Shown here piece by piece: positions 10,529-19,655 of a DNA stretch of 20,957 bases. This DNA comes from a virus. The DNA lies in the IMG/VR virus record IMGVR_UViG_3300046001_003276, positions 1-20,957 of that record, one strand, 5' to 3'. Under the pieces are notes generated by a model. It had not been told where the DNA came from, did not search any database, and saw only the letters and a list, made by a program, of their open reading frames with translations. The stretch's first letter is position 1. Every line of letters starts with the position of its first letter. The position numbers and the translations under genes were made by a program.

Positions 10529-12817
10529 TTGGAAAACGTAATAATAAAGTTTGTTGCCGACACTTCAGGACTTGAGCCTGCAATAAAGCAACTTGAGTTA
10601 CTTGGCAAAATTAGCAAAGATGATGCGGCCGCGTTTGCGCAAGTAAACAATGAGCAAAAGGAATTTATCCAAAACTTAAATAAATCCACAACCGAAATGG
10701 GCAAATTGTCCAACGAGGTCGATGGGCTTATGGCTGAAATTCAAGCGGGAGTTATGGAGGGATTTGCTGACCATTTAGCTGAGGTAACAAAAGAAACCAA
10801 GCAAGCGGGTGGCGGTTTCAAGTCAATGAAAGCCGAACTAAAAGAACTTAAAGCACAAATAGCAAGCGGGTCATTAGGCGAAAAGGAATTGCGAGAGGCC
10901 ACAAAACGCGCGGCTGAGTTAACCGATACTATTGGCGATGTCAACGATAAGGTTAAGGCATTAGCAAGCGATACAAAGAGAATAGATGCGGTTGTAACTG
11001 CGTTTAGAGGTATAGCGGCAGCGGCTTCGGTTGCTGCGGGTGCTGCAACATTGTTTGGAAGTGAGAACGAAAAGTTAACTAAAACATTAGCGCAAGCCCA
11101 AGGCGCAATGGCATTGTTGCAAGGTGTCCAAGAATTAGCAAACATAGCCACAACTGAGGGGGCATTGAGAACGTTTCTTTTGGATGGAGCGCAAAAAGCG
11201 GCAACAATATCATCAGCAATAATGGGTAGAACTATTGCTGCATCAACAGCGGTTGCAACTGGTGGTTTAAGTTTACTTGTTGCGGGGTTAGCCTACCTAA
11301 TTATTACTATGGATGATGCGCGTGATAGCGCAACAGACATGAATAAAGCATTAGCAGATGATGCTGGTGTAAGGCAAAAATCTAACGATAAGTTGATAAG
11401 CATGATTAAAGATGGCTTGGACAAAGAATTGTTAATGAATAAGCAAGCGCATCAAAGAGAAATAAACGAACTCGATAAGAAATTTCGCGCTAAAACATTA
11501 TCACAAGAAGCCTATCAAGATGCGGTGCGTATTGAAGATGATTTGTTTTTATCTATTCAACAACAAACGAGAGATAAGTTTGCAAAGCAAGAAGCCGATG
11601 CAGCAAAAGCCCATCAAGAAAAGTTAGTGCAAGATAAAAAGATTGCTAACGATAAAGCATTACAAGCGCAACTTAGACAGATACGTGATGAGATAGCAGC
11701 AAATGAATTATTGATGCGTGAAACAAACGATTTGGATGCTAAGATGGCTTATTATGCTGCAATAACAAAACTAAAACAAGACCAAGTTAGACTTGATAGT
11801 TCATTAACTGCAAATGAAAAAAAATTAGAAATTGCAAACCTTAATGATTCACAACGTGTTTATGAGGAATCATTTAATAAGCGTAGTGAAACCGATATAG
11901 AAGCGTTTAATGAAGCCAATGAGGTAAAGTTAGAAGCTAATTTAGATTGGTGGGAAAAATACTTTGAAACTGAGGATGCTTTTTTAGAAGAGCAAGAAAG
12001 AAAAAATAAAGAAAGAAGAAAAGAATCAATTAAGGAATACACTGACTTAGCACTTTCTTCAGCGCAAGTTATCTCCGACACCATCTTCACTATTAACCAA
12101 CAAAATAGAGATGCCGAAACCGCATCGATATTAGAGTCACTTAGCATGCGTAAAGATGCCGAGTTAAGCAATAAAGAGTTAACCGATGCACAACGCTTAC
12201 AGATTGAGGAAAGATACGCACAACAAGAAGCCGAAATCAAAACACGCGCGTGGGAGGGACAGAAACAAGCGGCAATAATGCAAGCTATAATCAATGGAGC
12301 ATTAGCAATTGGTAACATACTTGCAACAGTTCCAGGCGGGCCATTAAGTCCTGCAACCATAGCATCATTATCAGCCGCTGCCATAGCAACGGGCGCACAA
12401 ATTGCAGTCATTGAAAGCGCACAACCGCCAAAGTTTGAAAAGGGCGGTGTTGTTGGCGGTCAATTGCATTCAAGTGGAGGCACATTGATAGAGGCTGAGC
12501 GAGGTGAATACGTTGTAAACCGACATGCAACTGCCGAATATTTGCCCGTATTAAAAGCCATCAATGAGGGAGAGCCAACATTTGCAAACAATATATTAGC
12601 ATCATTAGCCAACGGAACATTCGACCTTGCGGCACAATTTCAAACCAAACAAAGTGCAAGTAGTCATGGAATTAACTACGATAAGTTAGACCGAATTATG
12701 GCAAAGCACAAATCGAATCTTAATGTCAATATTGATGAGCAAGGGTTAACAACTTTTTTGCTTAAAGAAAATAGCCGCGTTGAATTTCGTAACAAAAAAA
12801 TGAGATATAGAGCATGA
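10529..12817 (+). CDS. Tape measure protein
   Basis: 762 residues. N-terminus ENVIIKFVADTSGLEPAIKQLE has the usual tape-measure opening, followed by long coiled-coil regions, a hydrophobic segment (TGGLSLLVAGLAYLIITM, about residues 243-260), further charged helices, a second hydrophobic stretch rich in Ala/Gly (roughly 590-630), and the typical KFEKGGVVGG...GEYVVNR motif. It sets tail length and forms the DNA channel; with ~0.15 nm per residue the tail would be about 110 nm. The frame has no ATG near its start: the first usable codon is TTG 10529. The ATG at 10522 (overlapping the TAA of the frameshift product) is in another frame and soon hits a stop; a single-base difference in the AAAA at 10533-10536 would bring it into frame. 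Confidence 0.9.
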   Translation: MENVIIKFVADTSGLEPAIKQLELLGKISKDDAAAFAQVNNEQKEFIQNLNKSTTEMGKLSNEVDGLMAEIQAGVMEGFADHLAEVTKETKQAGGGFKSMKAELKELKAQIASGSLGEKELREATKRAAELTDTIGDVNDKVKALASDTKRIDAVVTAFRGIAAAASVAAGAATLFGSENEKLTKTLAQAQGAMALLQGVQELANIATTEGALRTFLLDGAQKAATISSAIMGRTIAASTAVATGGLSLLVAGLAYLIITMDDARDSATDMNKALADDAGVRQKSNDKLISMIKDGLDKELLMNKQAHQREINELDKKFRAKTLSQEAYQDAVRIEDDLFLSIQQQTRDKFAKQEADAAKAHQEKLVQDKKIANDKALQAQLRQIRDEIAANELLMRETNDLDAKMAYYAAITKLKQDQVRLDSSLTANEKKLEIANLNDSQRVYEESFNKRSETDIEAFNEANEVKLEANLDWWEKYFETEDAFLEEQERKNKERRKESIKEYTDLALSSAQVISDTIFTINQQNRDAETASILESLSMRKDAELSNKELTDAQRLQIEERYAQQEAEIKTRAWEGQKQAAIMQAIINGALAIGNILATVPGGPLSPATIASLSAAAIATGAQIAVIESAQPPKFEKGGVVGGQLHSSGGTLIEAERGEYVVNRHATAEYLPVLKAINEGEPTFANNILASLANGTFDLAAQFQTKQSASSHGINYDKLDRIMAKHKSNLNVNIDEQGLTTFLLKENSRVEFRNKKMRYRA

Positions 12818-15012
12818 ATTGGAAGTTCACATTAATAGACAGTTCAAGTGTTTCAACCGTTGTTGAATCGCCAGTAGGGTGGAATGGCATCGGTGGAAAC
12901 CTAACGCGAAACATCATACACCATGGCATCAATATAAACATCTCAACCGATTCATTTGAGTGGGTAGGCGAGGCTTACGATTTGCTTTATGCTGAATACT
13001 TAACCAATGGCGCCAACGGTCAATACCAAGTGCAAATTGATTACGAATGTGCCGAGGGCGATGGCTATACAAACTACTTTATTGGTGCATTTGACTTCAA
13101 TACATTTGAGCGACAATGCTCGGATTATTGCTTTATTAAAATTAGCGTTACCGCATCAAAGTGCACCGATGTGTTTATGAGTAGAATGGGGCAAGATGTG
13201 GACATTGAAGCAACAACTAACTTTGATGGGCAAGCGATTACACCACCATTGTTGAGGGTATTAAACATTGAGGGGCAAGATATATTGTTGCAGAATAAAG
13301 CAAACAATAAAGATGGTGCGAATTGGAGTGGACATCACGATGATCCTATTGGTCTATCACCTGATGAAAGATTTTACTACTTTCCAGTTTATTTGCCAAA
13401 AAATCCTATAATCGAGTTTAAAAATAGTAACATTTCAAATGTATCTCCATCACTTGTTTTTATTAACAATGCACAATCTAATATAATAATTTGGCCAATG
13501 ACATCCATTCAATTTGCAGGTTATAAAAAATTACGATTTTATAAGCCAGTTGAATCGGAAAATATTATTAATACAATAGATGTTACATGGCGATGCAAAG
13601 GCACAATGACAATAACTTGCAGTTATGACGCAAACTTTGCAATTTTTATTTTTGCAGAAAAAGCATCAGACACTGTATTTTTAACATCTTTAGGAAGTAC
13701 AACGATTGCTACTGGCTCATTAACTGCATCTACACCTTTAGTTATATCTTTTGATGAATCATTTTCAGGAAGTGTTACAAATCCAGAGGGTGACTTGGAG
13801 CAAATAAGTTATTATTTTAATATAGATATTGTAAAATTAACAACAACTGGCGGAGTTGATACATTTGATGTAAGTGTTGATTATGATGCAGGTGGTGTTA
13901 ACTATTTCAATATGGAAGCGAATAGCATTAGCCCGGCATCAGTTGCCACATCAGTTTATTTGCCTGAGTTGTTAAAGTTTCTCCCATCGGCATACATGGA
14001 CACAGATTGCCCATCGTTAGTAATGGAAGATGAATTGAATCAATGTTTAGATTTTTATCAAATAACTAAGGGCTCATTTTTACGTGATGTAACTCAGCCA
14101 AGTGTTCCAAAATTATTTGTATCATACGAGTATTTATTTGAGCAATGCCGAAAAATATTCAACATCGGTTGGGGGTTTGACAACAACGAAACTGAATTAA
14201 AGATTGCAAGCATTGATTATTTTTATAAGTCAACAATAGTTTTCGATGTTGGGTTGGTTGACAAAGCTATATTCACAACTGCCCAAGATTTGATTTATGG
14301 CACGATTAACGTGGGCTATGACAAATGGGAAGCCGAAGAGTATAACGGACTTGATGAGATGAATACAGAGCGACAATATCGCAGAAACATAGACTCAAAT
14401 CCAAGCGAGTTAGACCTAATGTCTGACCTTATAAGCGCAGGATATACGATTGAAGTAACACGTAGAAAAAACCAAACCGAAACGGGCACAAGTGATTGGC
14501 GTTATGATGATGACTTGTTTATTGTTAATGCAGTTGTTGAGGGTGGTAATTTATATGCTTACCGCGGCACAACAGATGCCGCTAATATGTACTCACCATC
14601 AACAAGAATGAATTTAAGGATTACACCTTTAAGAAACTTGATGCGATGGTTTAAATCAATATGTGCACCAACGCCATTGATTACGAATGAGTCATTAATA
14701 TTCACAAGCGGAACTGGAAACTATATTGCCGAGTCACGATTTGCAGACCAGTGCTTTGTTGAAACGGGAGTTGTTGCCGAAAATCAAACAGTAATAAGCA
14801 CCGATGTAGCTGACCCAACACCAATTTGGAAGACAGAATACGTGACCTTTACCGCACCGTTTTCAATGGCAGACTTTGAAGATGTTAAAGTAAATCCTTA
14901 TGGTGCGATTCGATTCAGATGCTCAGACACTTACTACATTGGTAACATTGTTGAAATCAATCACGATCCAAACGAGGGATTAGCAGAATTTAAACTTTTA
15001 ATAAGAAGATAA
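12814..15012 (+). CDS. Large tail protein (distal tail / tail-tip region)
   Basis: 732 residues, first gene after the tape measure, where siphoviruses encode the distal tail and tail-associated proteins. The N-terminal ~170 residues (WKFTLIDSSSVSTVVESPVGW; FEWVGEAYDLLYAEYL; NYFIGAFDFNTFERQCSDYCFIKISVTAS) are beta-rich and like baseplate-hub or Dit-type domains of Bacteroidota phages. The centre (about residues 180-370) is more AT-rich in DNA and Ser/Thr/Asn-rich in protein, possibly an exchanged beta-domain. The C-terminus (YEYLFEQCRKIFNIGWGF; later GNIVEINHDPNEGLAEFKLLIRR) is a conserved end type. It overlaps the tape measure by 4 nt (ATGA). No enzyme motif seen; a receptor-contact role is inferred. 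Confidence 0.7.
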   Translation: MNWKFTLIDSSSVSTVVESPVGWNGIGGNLTRNIIHHGININISTDSFEWVGEAYDLLYAEYLTNGANGQYQVQIDYECAEGDGYTNYFIGAFDFNTFERQCSDYCFIKISVTASKCTDVFMSRMGQDVDIEATTNFDGQAITPPLLRVLNIEGQDILLQNKANNKDGANWSGHHDDPIGLSPDERFYYFPVYLPKNPIIEFKNSNISNVSPSLVFINNAQSNIIIWPMTSIQFAGYKKLRFYKPVESENIINTIDVTWRCKGTMTITCSYDANFAIFIFAEKASDTVFLTSLGSTTIATGSLTASTPLVISFDESFSGSVTNPEGDLEQISYYFNIDIVKLTTTGGVDTFDVSVDYDAGGVNYFNMEANSISPASVATSVYLPELLKFLPSAYMDTDCPSLVMEDELNQCLDFYQITKGSFLRDVTQPSVPKLFVSYEYLFEQCRKIFNIGWGFDNNETELKIASIDYFYKSTIVFDVGLVDKAIFTTAQDLIYGTINVGYDKWEAEEYNGLDEMNTERQYRRNIDSNPSELDLMSDLISAGYTIEVTRRKNQTETGTSDWRYDDDLFIVNAVVEGGNLYAYRGTTDAANMYSPSTRMNLRITPLRNLMRWFKSICAPTPLITNESLIFTSGTGNYIAESRFADQCFVETGVVAENQTVISTDVADPTPIWKTEYVTFTAPFSMADFEDVKVNPYGAIRFRCSDTYYIGNIVEINHDPNEGLAEFKLLIRR

Positions 15013-15905
15013 TGGCAGCGATATTAAACATACCTAATAGCTTTGTAACATTTTACAACCTGGCAAATGACTTAGGCATACCCGAGTATGTAACTGATAC
15101 CGAATGCGGAATTCAAAAAGATTTTTGCTTACCTATTTATGATGTTGGCGATGTGGCTTTTCAAACGCAAATAGTATCAAGTGAAGTAATAAGTAGCGTG
15201 ACAGTTTATAAAGTGCCGACAAGTGGCACTGGTATAATTTTGAACGATGTAATAACAAGCATTGTAACTAATGGAACACAAAGCGGAGTGCCGATTTACA
15301 ATATTTATTTTTCTTTTGTGTTATCTAATTTACTTGATAATACTTTTGATGGAGATTGTTTTCAGTTAGCGTTTGCTTGTGGTGTTTCTGAGCCAAGTTT
15401 TTTTATATCTAATCAATGCTTTAAAAAGGTTAATGATAAATGCTTAACCACTAAACTTGCATACACAAACACATCAAACGCATTTGGTTTTTATTATAGG
15501 ACTGCGGTTGTTGTTATTAACCCACCTCCTGCACCACCATTGCTTATACCTACAACTAACTATATCCGCTTACCATTATACTTCAAAGAGCCAAACATTA
15601 GCAGCGACAAAACTGTTTACGTTAGACCTGATGGAAGCCGCCAATTATTGTCGGCACGATTGGCAAAGCGTTATAAAGGTTATGTCGATGAAGTGCCAGA
15701 GGAAGTGCATCAAAACTTAGTAATTGCATTGAATCACGATGGCATTTACTTTACACCCGAAAACTTTACAACTCAAATACAAGCACGATTTGAGGATGAG
15801 TATAACAATAATTATCCCGAAATAATGCAGAACGTAAACATTTGGAGCTCAGATTTTACTATCTTTGAAACGCCATTTAACAACTTTAATTCTAACTGCG
15901 AATGA
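15012..15905 (+). CDS. Tail structural protein, 297 aa
   Basis: The N-terminus (ILNIPNSFVTFYNLANDLGI; CGIQKDFCLPIYDVGDVAFQTQI) is cysteine-bearing and beta-rich. The C-terminal third has TNSxNAFGFxY-like and FYN/LPLYFKEPNISSDKTVYVRPDG...QLLSARLAKRYKGYVDEVPEEVHQNLVIALNHD strings that recur in tail-tip proteins of flavobacterial and related phages, typically of unassigned activity. A Pro run NPPPAPPLLIP (about 173-183) separates the two halves as a linker. The start overlaps the preceding stop by one base (TAATG) and the end overlaps the glycosyltransferase by 4 nt. It is probably part of the tail tip and perhaps host contact; no lytic or depolymerase motif is seen. Confidence 0.68.
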   Translation: MAAILNIPNSFVTFYNLANDLGIPEYVTDTECGIQKDFCLPIYDVGDVAFQTQIVSSEVISSVTVYKVPTSGTGIILNDVITSIVTNGTQSGVPIYNIYFSFVLSNLLDNTFDGDCFQLAFACGVSEPSFFISNQCFKKVNDKCLTTKLAYTNTSNAFGFYYRTAVVVINPPPAPPLLIPTTNYIRLPLYFKEPNISSDKTVYVRPDGSRQLLSARLAKRYKGYVDEVPEEVHQNLVIALNHDGIYFTPENFTTQIQARFEDEYNNNYPEIMQNVNIWSSDFTIFETPFNNFNSNCE

Positions 15906-16771
15906 CAACTGGAATACTATTAATTGGAATAGGTCATAAAAACTATGGGTGCATGGCTGCAAACCTTGCGATGTCATTACGTGCCAACGGTTGTCACTTG
16001 CCTATAACATTAGTAACGCAAGCCGACACCATAACGCGTTTAGATGATGACTATAAAGCGTTGTTTACCGAGATAAAAGAAATACCACCACATTGCTACA
16101 CACTTGCCGATAACGAAACGTGTTACATTAAAGCAAAGGCGCACATGGATGAACTCACACCGTATGACTATACGTTGTTTATTGATGCCGATGTGATAAT
16201 GATTAACAACCATTCCATTAATGCAGAGATTGAGAAATTAAAAGGTATTGATTTCGCGGTAAAAAATAGCGGTTTCACTACCTATGATAGTGATAAGATT
16301 ACACCCGATGCAAAGCAATGGGCTAACTTGTTAGAAGTTAAAGAGGCGTTTGGATTTACAAATGAAAAGATTTGGAACGTACATAGTGAATTTATTTGGT
16401 GGAAAAAAGGCCATCCATTATTTGCAAAGTGGGTAGAAAACTTTGAAAACATACGTGTAAAAAACATTGAGTTTGCGGGTTGCATACCCGATGAGCTACC
16501 GTTATGGATAGCAATGTGCCAATTAGGTGTTGACTGCCATCAAGAGATGTATCATCCTACTTTTTGGCCAATGGATTCAACTAAAACAATGCGATTAAAG
16601 GATTTAACAGATGATTATTGTGGTGTATCTATTGGAGGTAACAGAATAAGTGAAGTGCAATTAACAATCTATAACAACCTTGTGCAAATTCATGCATTAA
16701 GAATGAATATGCGATATAAATTTTTACAACAGCCTAAAAGAAGATGGGCTCCAGAACGCCATACTTATTAA
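15902..16771 (+). CDS. Family 8-like (GT-A) glycosyltransferase
   Basis: 289 residues. TTGILLIGIGHKNYGCMAANLA (2-23) is a first strand/nucleotide-binding region; LFIDADVIM (92-100) holds the D95-x-D97 metal motif; CYIKAKAHMDEL precedes it as in glycogenin/GT8-like enzymes; VHSEFIWWKKGHPLF and PDELPLWIAMCQLGVD are acceptor-side motifs. It would add a sugar from a nucleotide donor, possibly to tail proteins encoded upstream or to host envelope glycans. It begins inside the previous gene (ATGA overlap) and ends exactly where the portal gene starts, so it is truly embedded in the structural operon. A second, unrelated glycosyltransferase gene follows terL. The acceptor is unknown. Confidence 0.75.
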   Translation: MTTGILLIGIGHKNYGCMAANLAMSLRANGCHLPITLVTQADTITRLDDDYKALFTEIKEIPPHCYTLADNETCYIKAKAHMDELTPYDYTLFIDADVIMINNHSINAEIEKLKGIDFAVKNSGFTTYDSDKITPDAKQWANLLEVKEAFGFTNEKIWNVHSEFIWWKKGHPLFAKWVENFENIRVKNIEFAGCIPDELPLWIAMCQLGVDCHQEMYHPTFWPMDSTKTMRLKDLTDDYCGVSIGGNRISEVQLTIYNNLVQIHALRMNMRYKFLQQPKRRWAPERHTY

Positions 16772-18721
16772 ATGGAAACCGAAAACAAATACATTATTAT
16801 TGATGCCGATATCGTTGCAGATGTGGCGCGTAATCCACATATCGAAGATGAAGAGTATGTTAACTTCCAGTACTATTCCGATGGAGAATATCCGCGTAAA
16901 TTAATTGATGAGGTAAGACCTAACGAACACATTATCGTTAAGGAATATCGCAAGAAAACTTATGAGGCGGTGTTTAGCGAGGTTTATGATCGTGTGTTAA
17001 ATGCACTTAATAAAATACAACGTGCTGATGGATTCTTTTTAAAGTTTCCAGACACGCAATATCCACGAATAGCAAAAGATGAGGACTTAAAAACATACCT
17101 TACTAAAAACTTTACCGCTTCCAAATCATTAATTAATTGGGCCTTTCAAGTTGGGTTAAAACAATATACAATCGATGCTAACGGTGTTATTATTGTTTGG
17201 GCGGAACAAGCTGAACCAACTGAATATAAGAAGCCGAAACCTTACGTAATCAATTCAAGCAGTATTGTTTACCATTACGAGGGCAATTCGATTGTCTATA
17301 AAGATGATGACAATGGCAATGTATATTATTCGATTGATAAGATTAGTTGGTCCAAGTGGCGCAAGAAAAAGAAAGGAAACGGATTTGATTTAGTTGAGGA
17401 AACATTCCATGGCTTAGGTGTATTCCCTGGCTTTACAATTGGTGGTGTAGTTGAAGAGGAAGAGGAACTTGGCCGCGAATATCAAAGTAGATTAAAGGCA
17501 ATGTTACCATGGCTTAACGTGGCAACGGTTGAGTTTAGTGATTTGCGTGCTGAGATTACGCAGCACATACATTCAACGGTTTGGATTTACCAAGATGAGC
17601 AATGTAAATCATGCAACGGTCAAGGCTTTACCTTTACCAAAGAGCAAGAGCGTGTGCCATGTACGAATAGCAAGTGTAAGGATGGGCAGATACCGACATC
17701 ACCTTACGAAACTATACGTGTAAGGCCTGCAAAAACAACGATGGGGGAAGTGCCTGCACCGACTCCACCGATGGGCTATATTCAAAAACAAACCGAGATT
17801 GCAGAGTTGCAGGACAAACGCATAAACGAAATGCGTTATCGTTCGTTAGCTGCCATCAATATGCAGTTTTTAGAGGCACAACCAGCGGCTCAAAGTGGTG
17901 TTGCAAAGGCATACGATAGAGATGAAACTAACAACACATTTTATGGTGTTGCAGTTGACTTAGGAACGATAATGACTAACATTGCGGAGTTATGTGCGAT
18001 GTGGAGATATAAAGAGATATACGATGTGGCAACCATTAAGTCAATGGTGCCCGTTTGCGTTGTGCCAAATCAGTTTGACATCTTAGGCAGTCAACTAATA
18101 CTTGAGGAGATTAAAGCGGCTAAGGATAGCGGTCTAAACGATGCGGTGTTAAGTGCGCAAGAGTTGGAATATATCGTTAAGCGTTTCCCGAATGACATTG
18201 CAATGCAAGATATGTTACGTGATGCATTCAACCTTGACCCTGCGAGTGGTAAAACGCAAGAGGAGAAAGCGTTGTTGGTTAGCAATAAGATGATGTCCAA
18301 AACAGATGCAGTTATAAGCACATACATTCAAGATTTCGTGCAACGTGCATACGCTGAGAATCCTGAATTCAACCGCTTAGATAAGTCAAGGCAGCAAGCG
18401 GTATTGAATGCATTTGCAGTTGAGAAGTTAAGAGAAATAAACACTAAGGATATATTGTTTAATCAGATATTTAATATAAACGAAACCGAAACTTTAAGTA
18501 GTGGTAAATCTCCTGCGGATTTAAAATACACAGTAGGTGGTTTAACTGGTATTATTGAAATCGTTAAAGCGGTAAGTAGTGGTGTTTACGATTTGGAGGC
18601 AGCTATTCAAATGGTTATGGATAGATTCGGATTAACTTATGAGCAAGCAAGAGCTCAATTAGGTACACCTCAAATCATAACATCGGAGGCGCAGTTAGAT
18701 AAGATAACTCAGTTGACTTAA
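16772..18721 (+). CDS. Portal protein with zinc-knuckle insertion
   Basis: 649 residues. AAQSGVAKAYDRDETNNTFYGVAVDLGTIMTNIAEL is the typical portal clip/stem-side motif (SGxAkxydxexT), and the whole has the helical C-terminal half usual in SPP1/HK97-type portals. The portal forms the dodecameric ring that receives TerL and joins head to tail. Unusual: residues 278-306 hold C278-KS-C281-NGQG and C297-TNSK-C302-KDGQ, a DnaJ-like zinc knuckle inserted before the SGVAK region. It starts right after the GT8 stop and its own stop overlaps the MuF-like gene by one base. The length is at the large end for portals, consistent with inserted parts. The gene lies downstream of all tail genes rather than next to terL. 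Confidence 0.82.
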   Translation: METENKYIIIDADIVADVARNPHIEDEEYVNFQYYSDGEYPRKLIDEVRPNEHIIVKEYRKKTYEAVFSEVYDRVLNALNKIQRADGFFLKFPDTQYPRIAKDEDLKTYLTKNFTASKSLINWAFQVGLKQYTIDANGVIIVWAEQAEPTEYKKPKPYVINSSSIVYHYEGNSIVYKDDDNGNVYYSIDKISWSKWRKKKKGNGFDLVEETFHGLGVFPGFTIGGVVEEEEELGREYQSRLKAMLPWLNVATVEFSDLRAEITQHIHSTVWIYQDEQCKSCNGQGFTFTKEQERVPCTNSKCKDGQIPTSPYETIRVRPAKTTMGEVPAPTPPMGYIQKQTEIAELQDKRINEMRYRSLAAINMQFLEAQPAAQSGVAKAYDRDETNNTFYGVAVDLGTIMTNIAELCAMWRYKEIYDVATIKSMVPVCVVPNQFDILGSQLILEEIKAAKDSGLNDAVLSAQELEYIVKRFPNDIAMQDMLRDAFNLDPASGKTQEEKALLVSNKMMSKTDAVISTYIQDFVQRAYAENPEFNRLDKSRQQAVLNAFAVEKLREINTKDILFNQIFNINETETLSSGKSPADLKYTVGGLTGIIEIVKAVSSGVYDLEAAIQMVMDRFGLTYEQARAQLGTPQIITSEAQLDKITQLT

Positions 18722-19638
18722 TGGCTGTTGGAAGTAAAGAAATACAAGCAACATTAAACGCCATTGACAGTGGTTTAATTACTTGGAATGAGGCAATGCC
18801 GAAAATCCAAGAGCAAATTTATCGTAGGCTATTACAATTCCAACGTGAGTTAGGTATTCAAGGCGATACGATAACGAATTCAGTTAAGAACATTAAACTG
18901 TTATCCAGTCTTAAGAGTGATTTGGAAACAATCATTCTTGATGACTCGGATTATGGCGAAAGTGTAACTAAATTTGCAAAACTTTATGATAAGGTAAACG
19001 CGCTTAATTTTTCTTACTACAAAGCACTTGAAAAGAAATTCAAACCGCCCAAAGTAGTTGAAGCAATCAGGCAACAATCAATATCAGTTACCTTGGAGGG
19101 ATTAACTGAATCGGGATTGAATCAAAACCTCATAACACCGGTGCGCGAAATGATAAACACCTATGTGACTACGGGTGGAAGTTATTCGCAACTATCTAAG
19201 GAGTTAAACAACTACATTAACGGAACACCAACGATTGATGGTGCACTTGTTAAGTACACAAAACAGATTGCAACCGATTCAATCAATCAATACAACGCAA
19301 CCGTTAACCAAGCTATAAGCGCGGATTTAGGGTGGGATTGGTTTCGATATGTCGGCAGCAATATAAAGACAACACGAACGTTTTGTAAGGCATTAACGCA
19401 AAAGCAATACTATCACAGAAGCGAACTACCAAAGATTATCAAAGGTAACTTTGCTGAATTCAAAGAAATGAAAGGAGAAATCTATGAGCGTACTGGATTA
19501 CCGCAAGGAATGATTGAGGACACTAACCCAAGTAACTTCCAAACTTATCGAGGCGGTTATAACTGCGGGCACCAAGCATATCCGATACCCGCATCGCTTG
19601 TGCCTAAGAATATAATTGCTACATTTGCAAATAAATAA
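18721..19638 (+). CDS. MuF-like head morphogenesis protein
   Basis: 305 residues. The C-terminal third fits the phage Mu gpF-like (head morphogenesis) pattern: WFRYVGSNIKTTRTFCKAL, a middle with EIYERTGLPQGM, then NPSNFQTYRGGYNCGHQAYPIPA, where Cys and His follow the 'GYNCrH' signature. The N-terminal part is helical. These proteins are minor head components placed next to the portal, sometimes carrying toxin domains at the C-terminus; none is present here, since the protein ends soon after the signature. The start overlaps the portal stop by one base. A good promoter lies across its last codons (19598-19627). Confidence 0.8.
   Translation: MAVGSKEIQATLNAIDSGLITWNEAMPKIQEQIYRRLLQFQRELGIQGDTITNSVKNIKLLSSLKSDLETIILDDSDYGESVTKFAKLYDKVNALNFSYYKALEKKFKPPKVVEAIRQQSISVTLEGLTESGLNQNLITPVREMINTYVTTGGSYSQLSKELNNYINGTPTIDGALVKYTKQIATDSINQYNATVNQAISADLGWDWFRYVGSNIKTTRTFCKALTQKQYYHRSELPKIIKGNFAEFKEMKGEIYERTGLPQGMIEDTNPSNFQTYRGGYNCGHQAYPIPASLVPKNIIATFANK
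19598..19627 (+). promoter_or_regulatory. Probable promoter for scaffold/capsid genes
   Basis: TTG at 19598-19600, a 19-nt spacer and TACATTTG at 19620-19627 match the consensus exactly. It lies in the 3' end of the MuF-like gene, and the next start (19656) is about 25 nt beyond the predicted transcription start. It would give extra transcript for capsid-region genes. Confidence 0.6.
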
Positions 19639-19655
19639 TTAAACCCAATAATAAA

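Noticed and set aside
10741-12411. Minus-strand open frames opposite the tape measure
   Set aside because: Ala/Ser/Leu-rich complements of the Ala-rich coiled-coil gene; no support for transcription on that strand.
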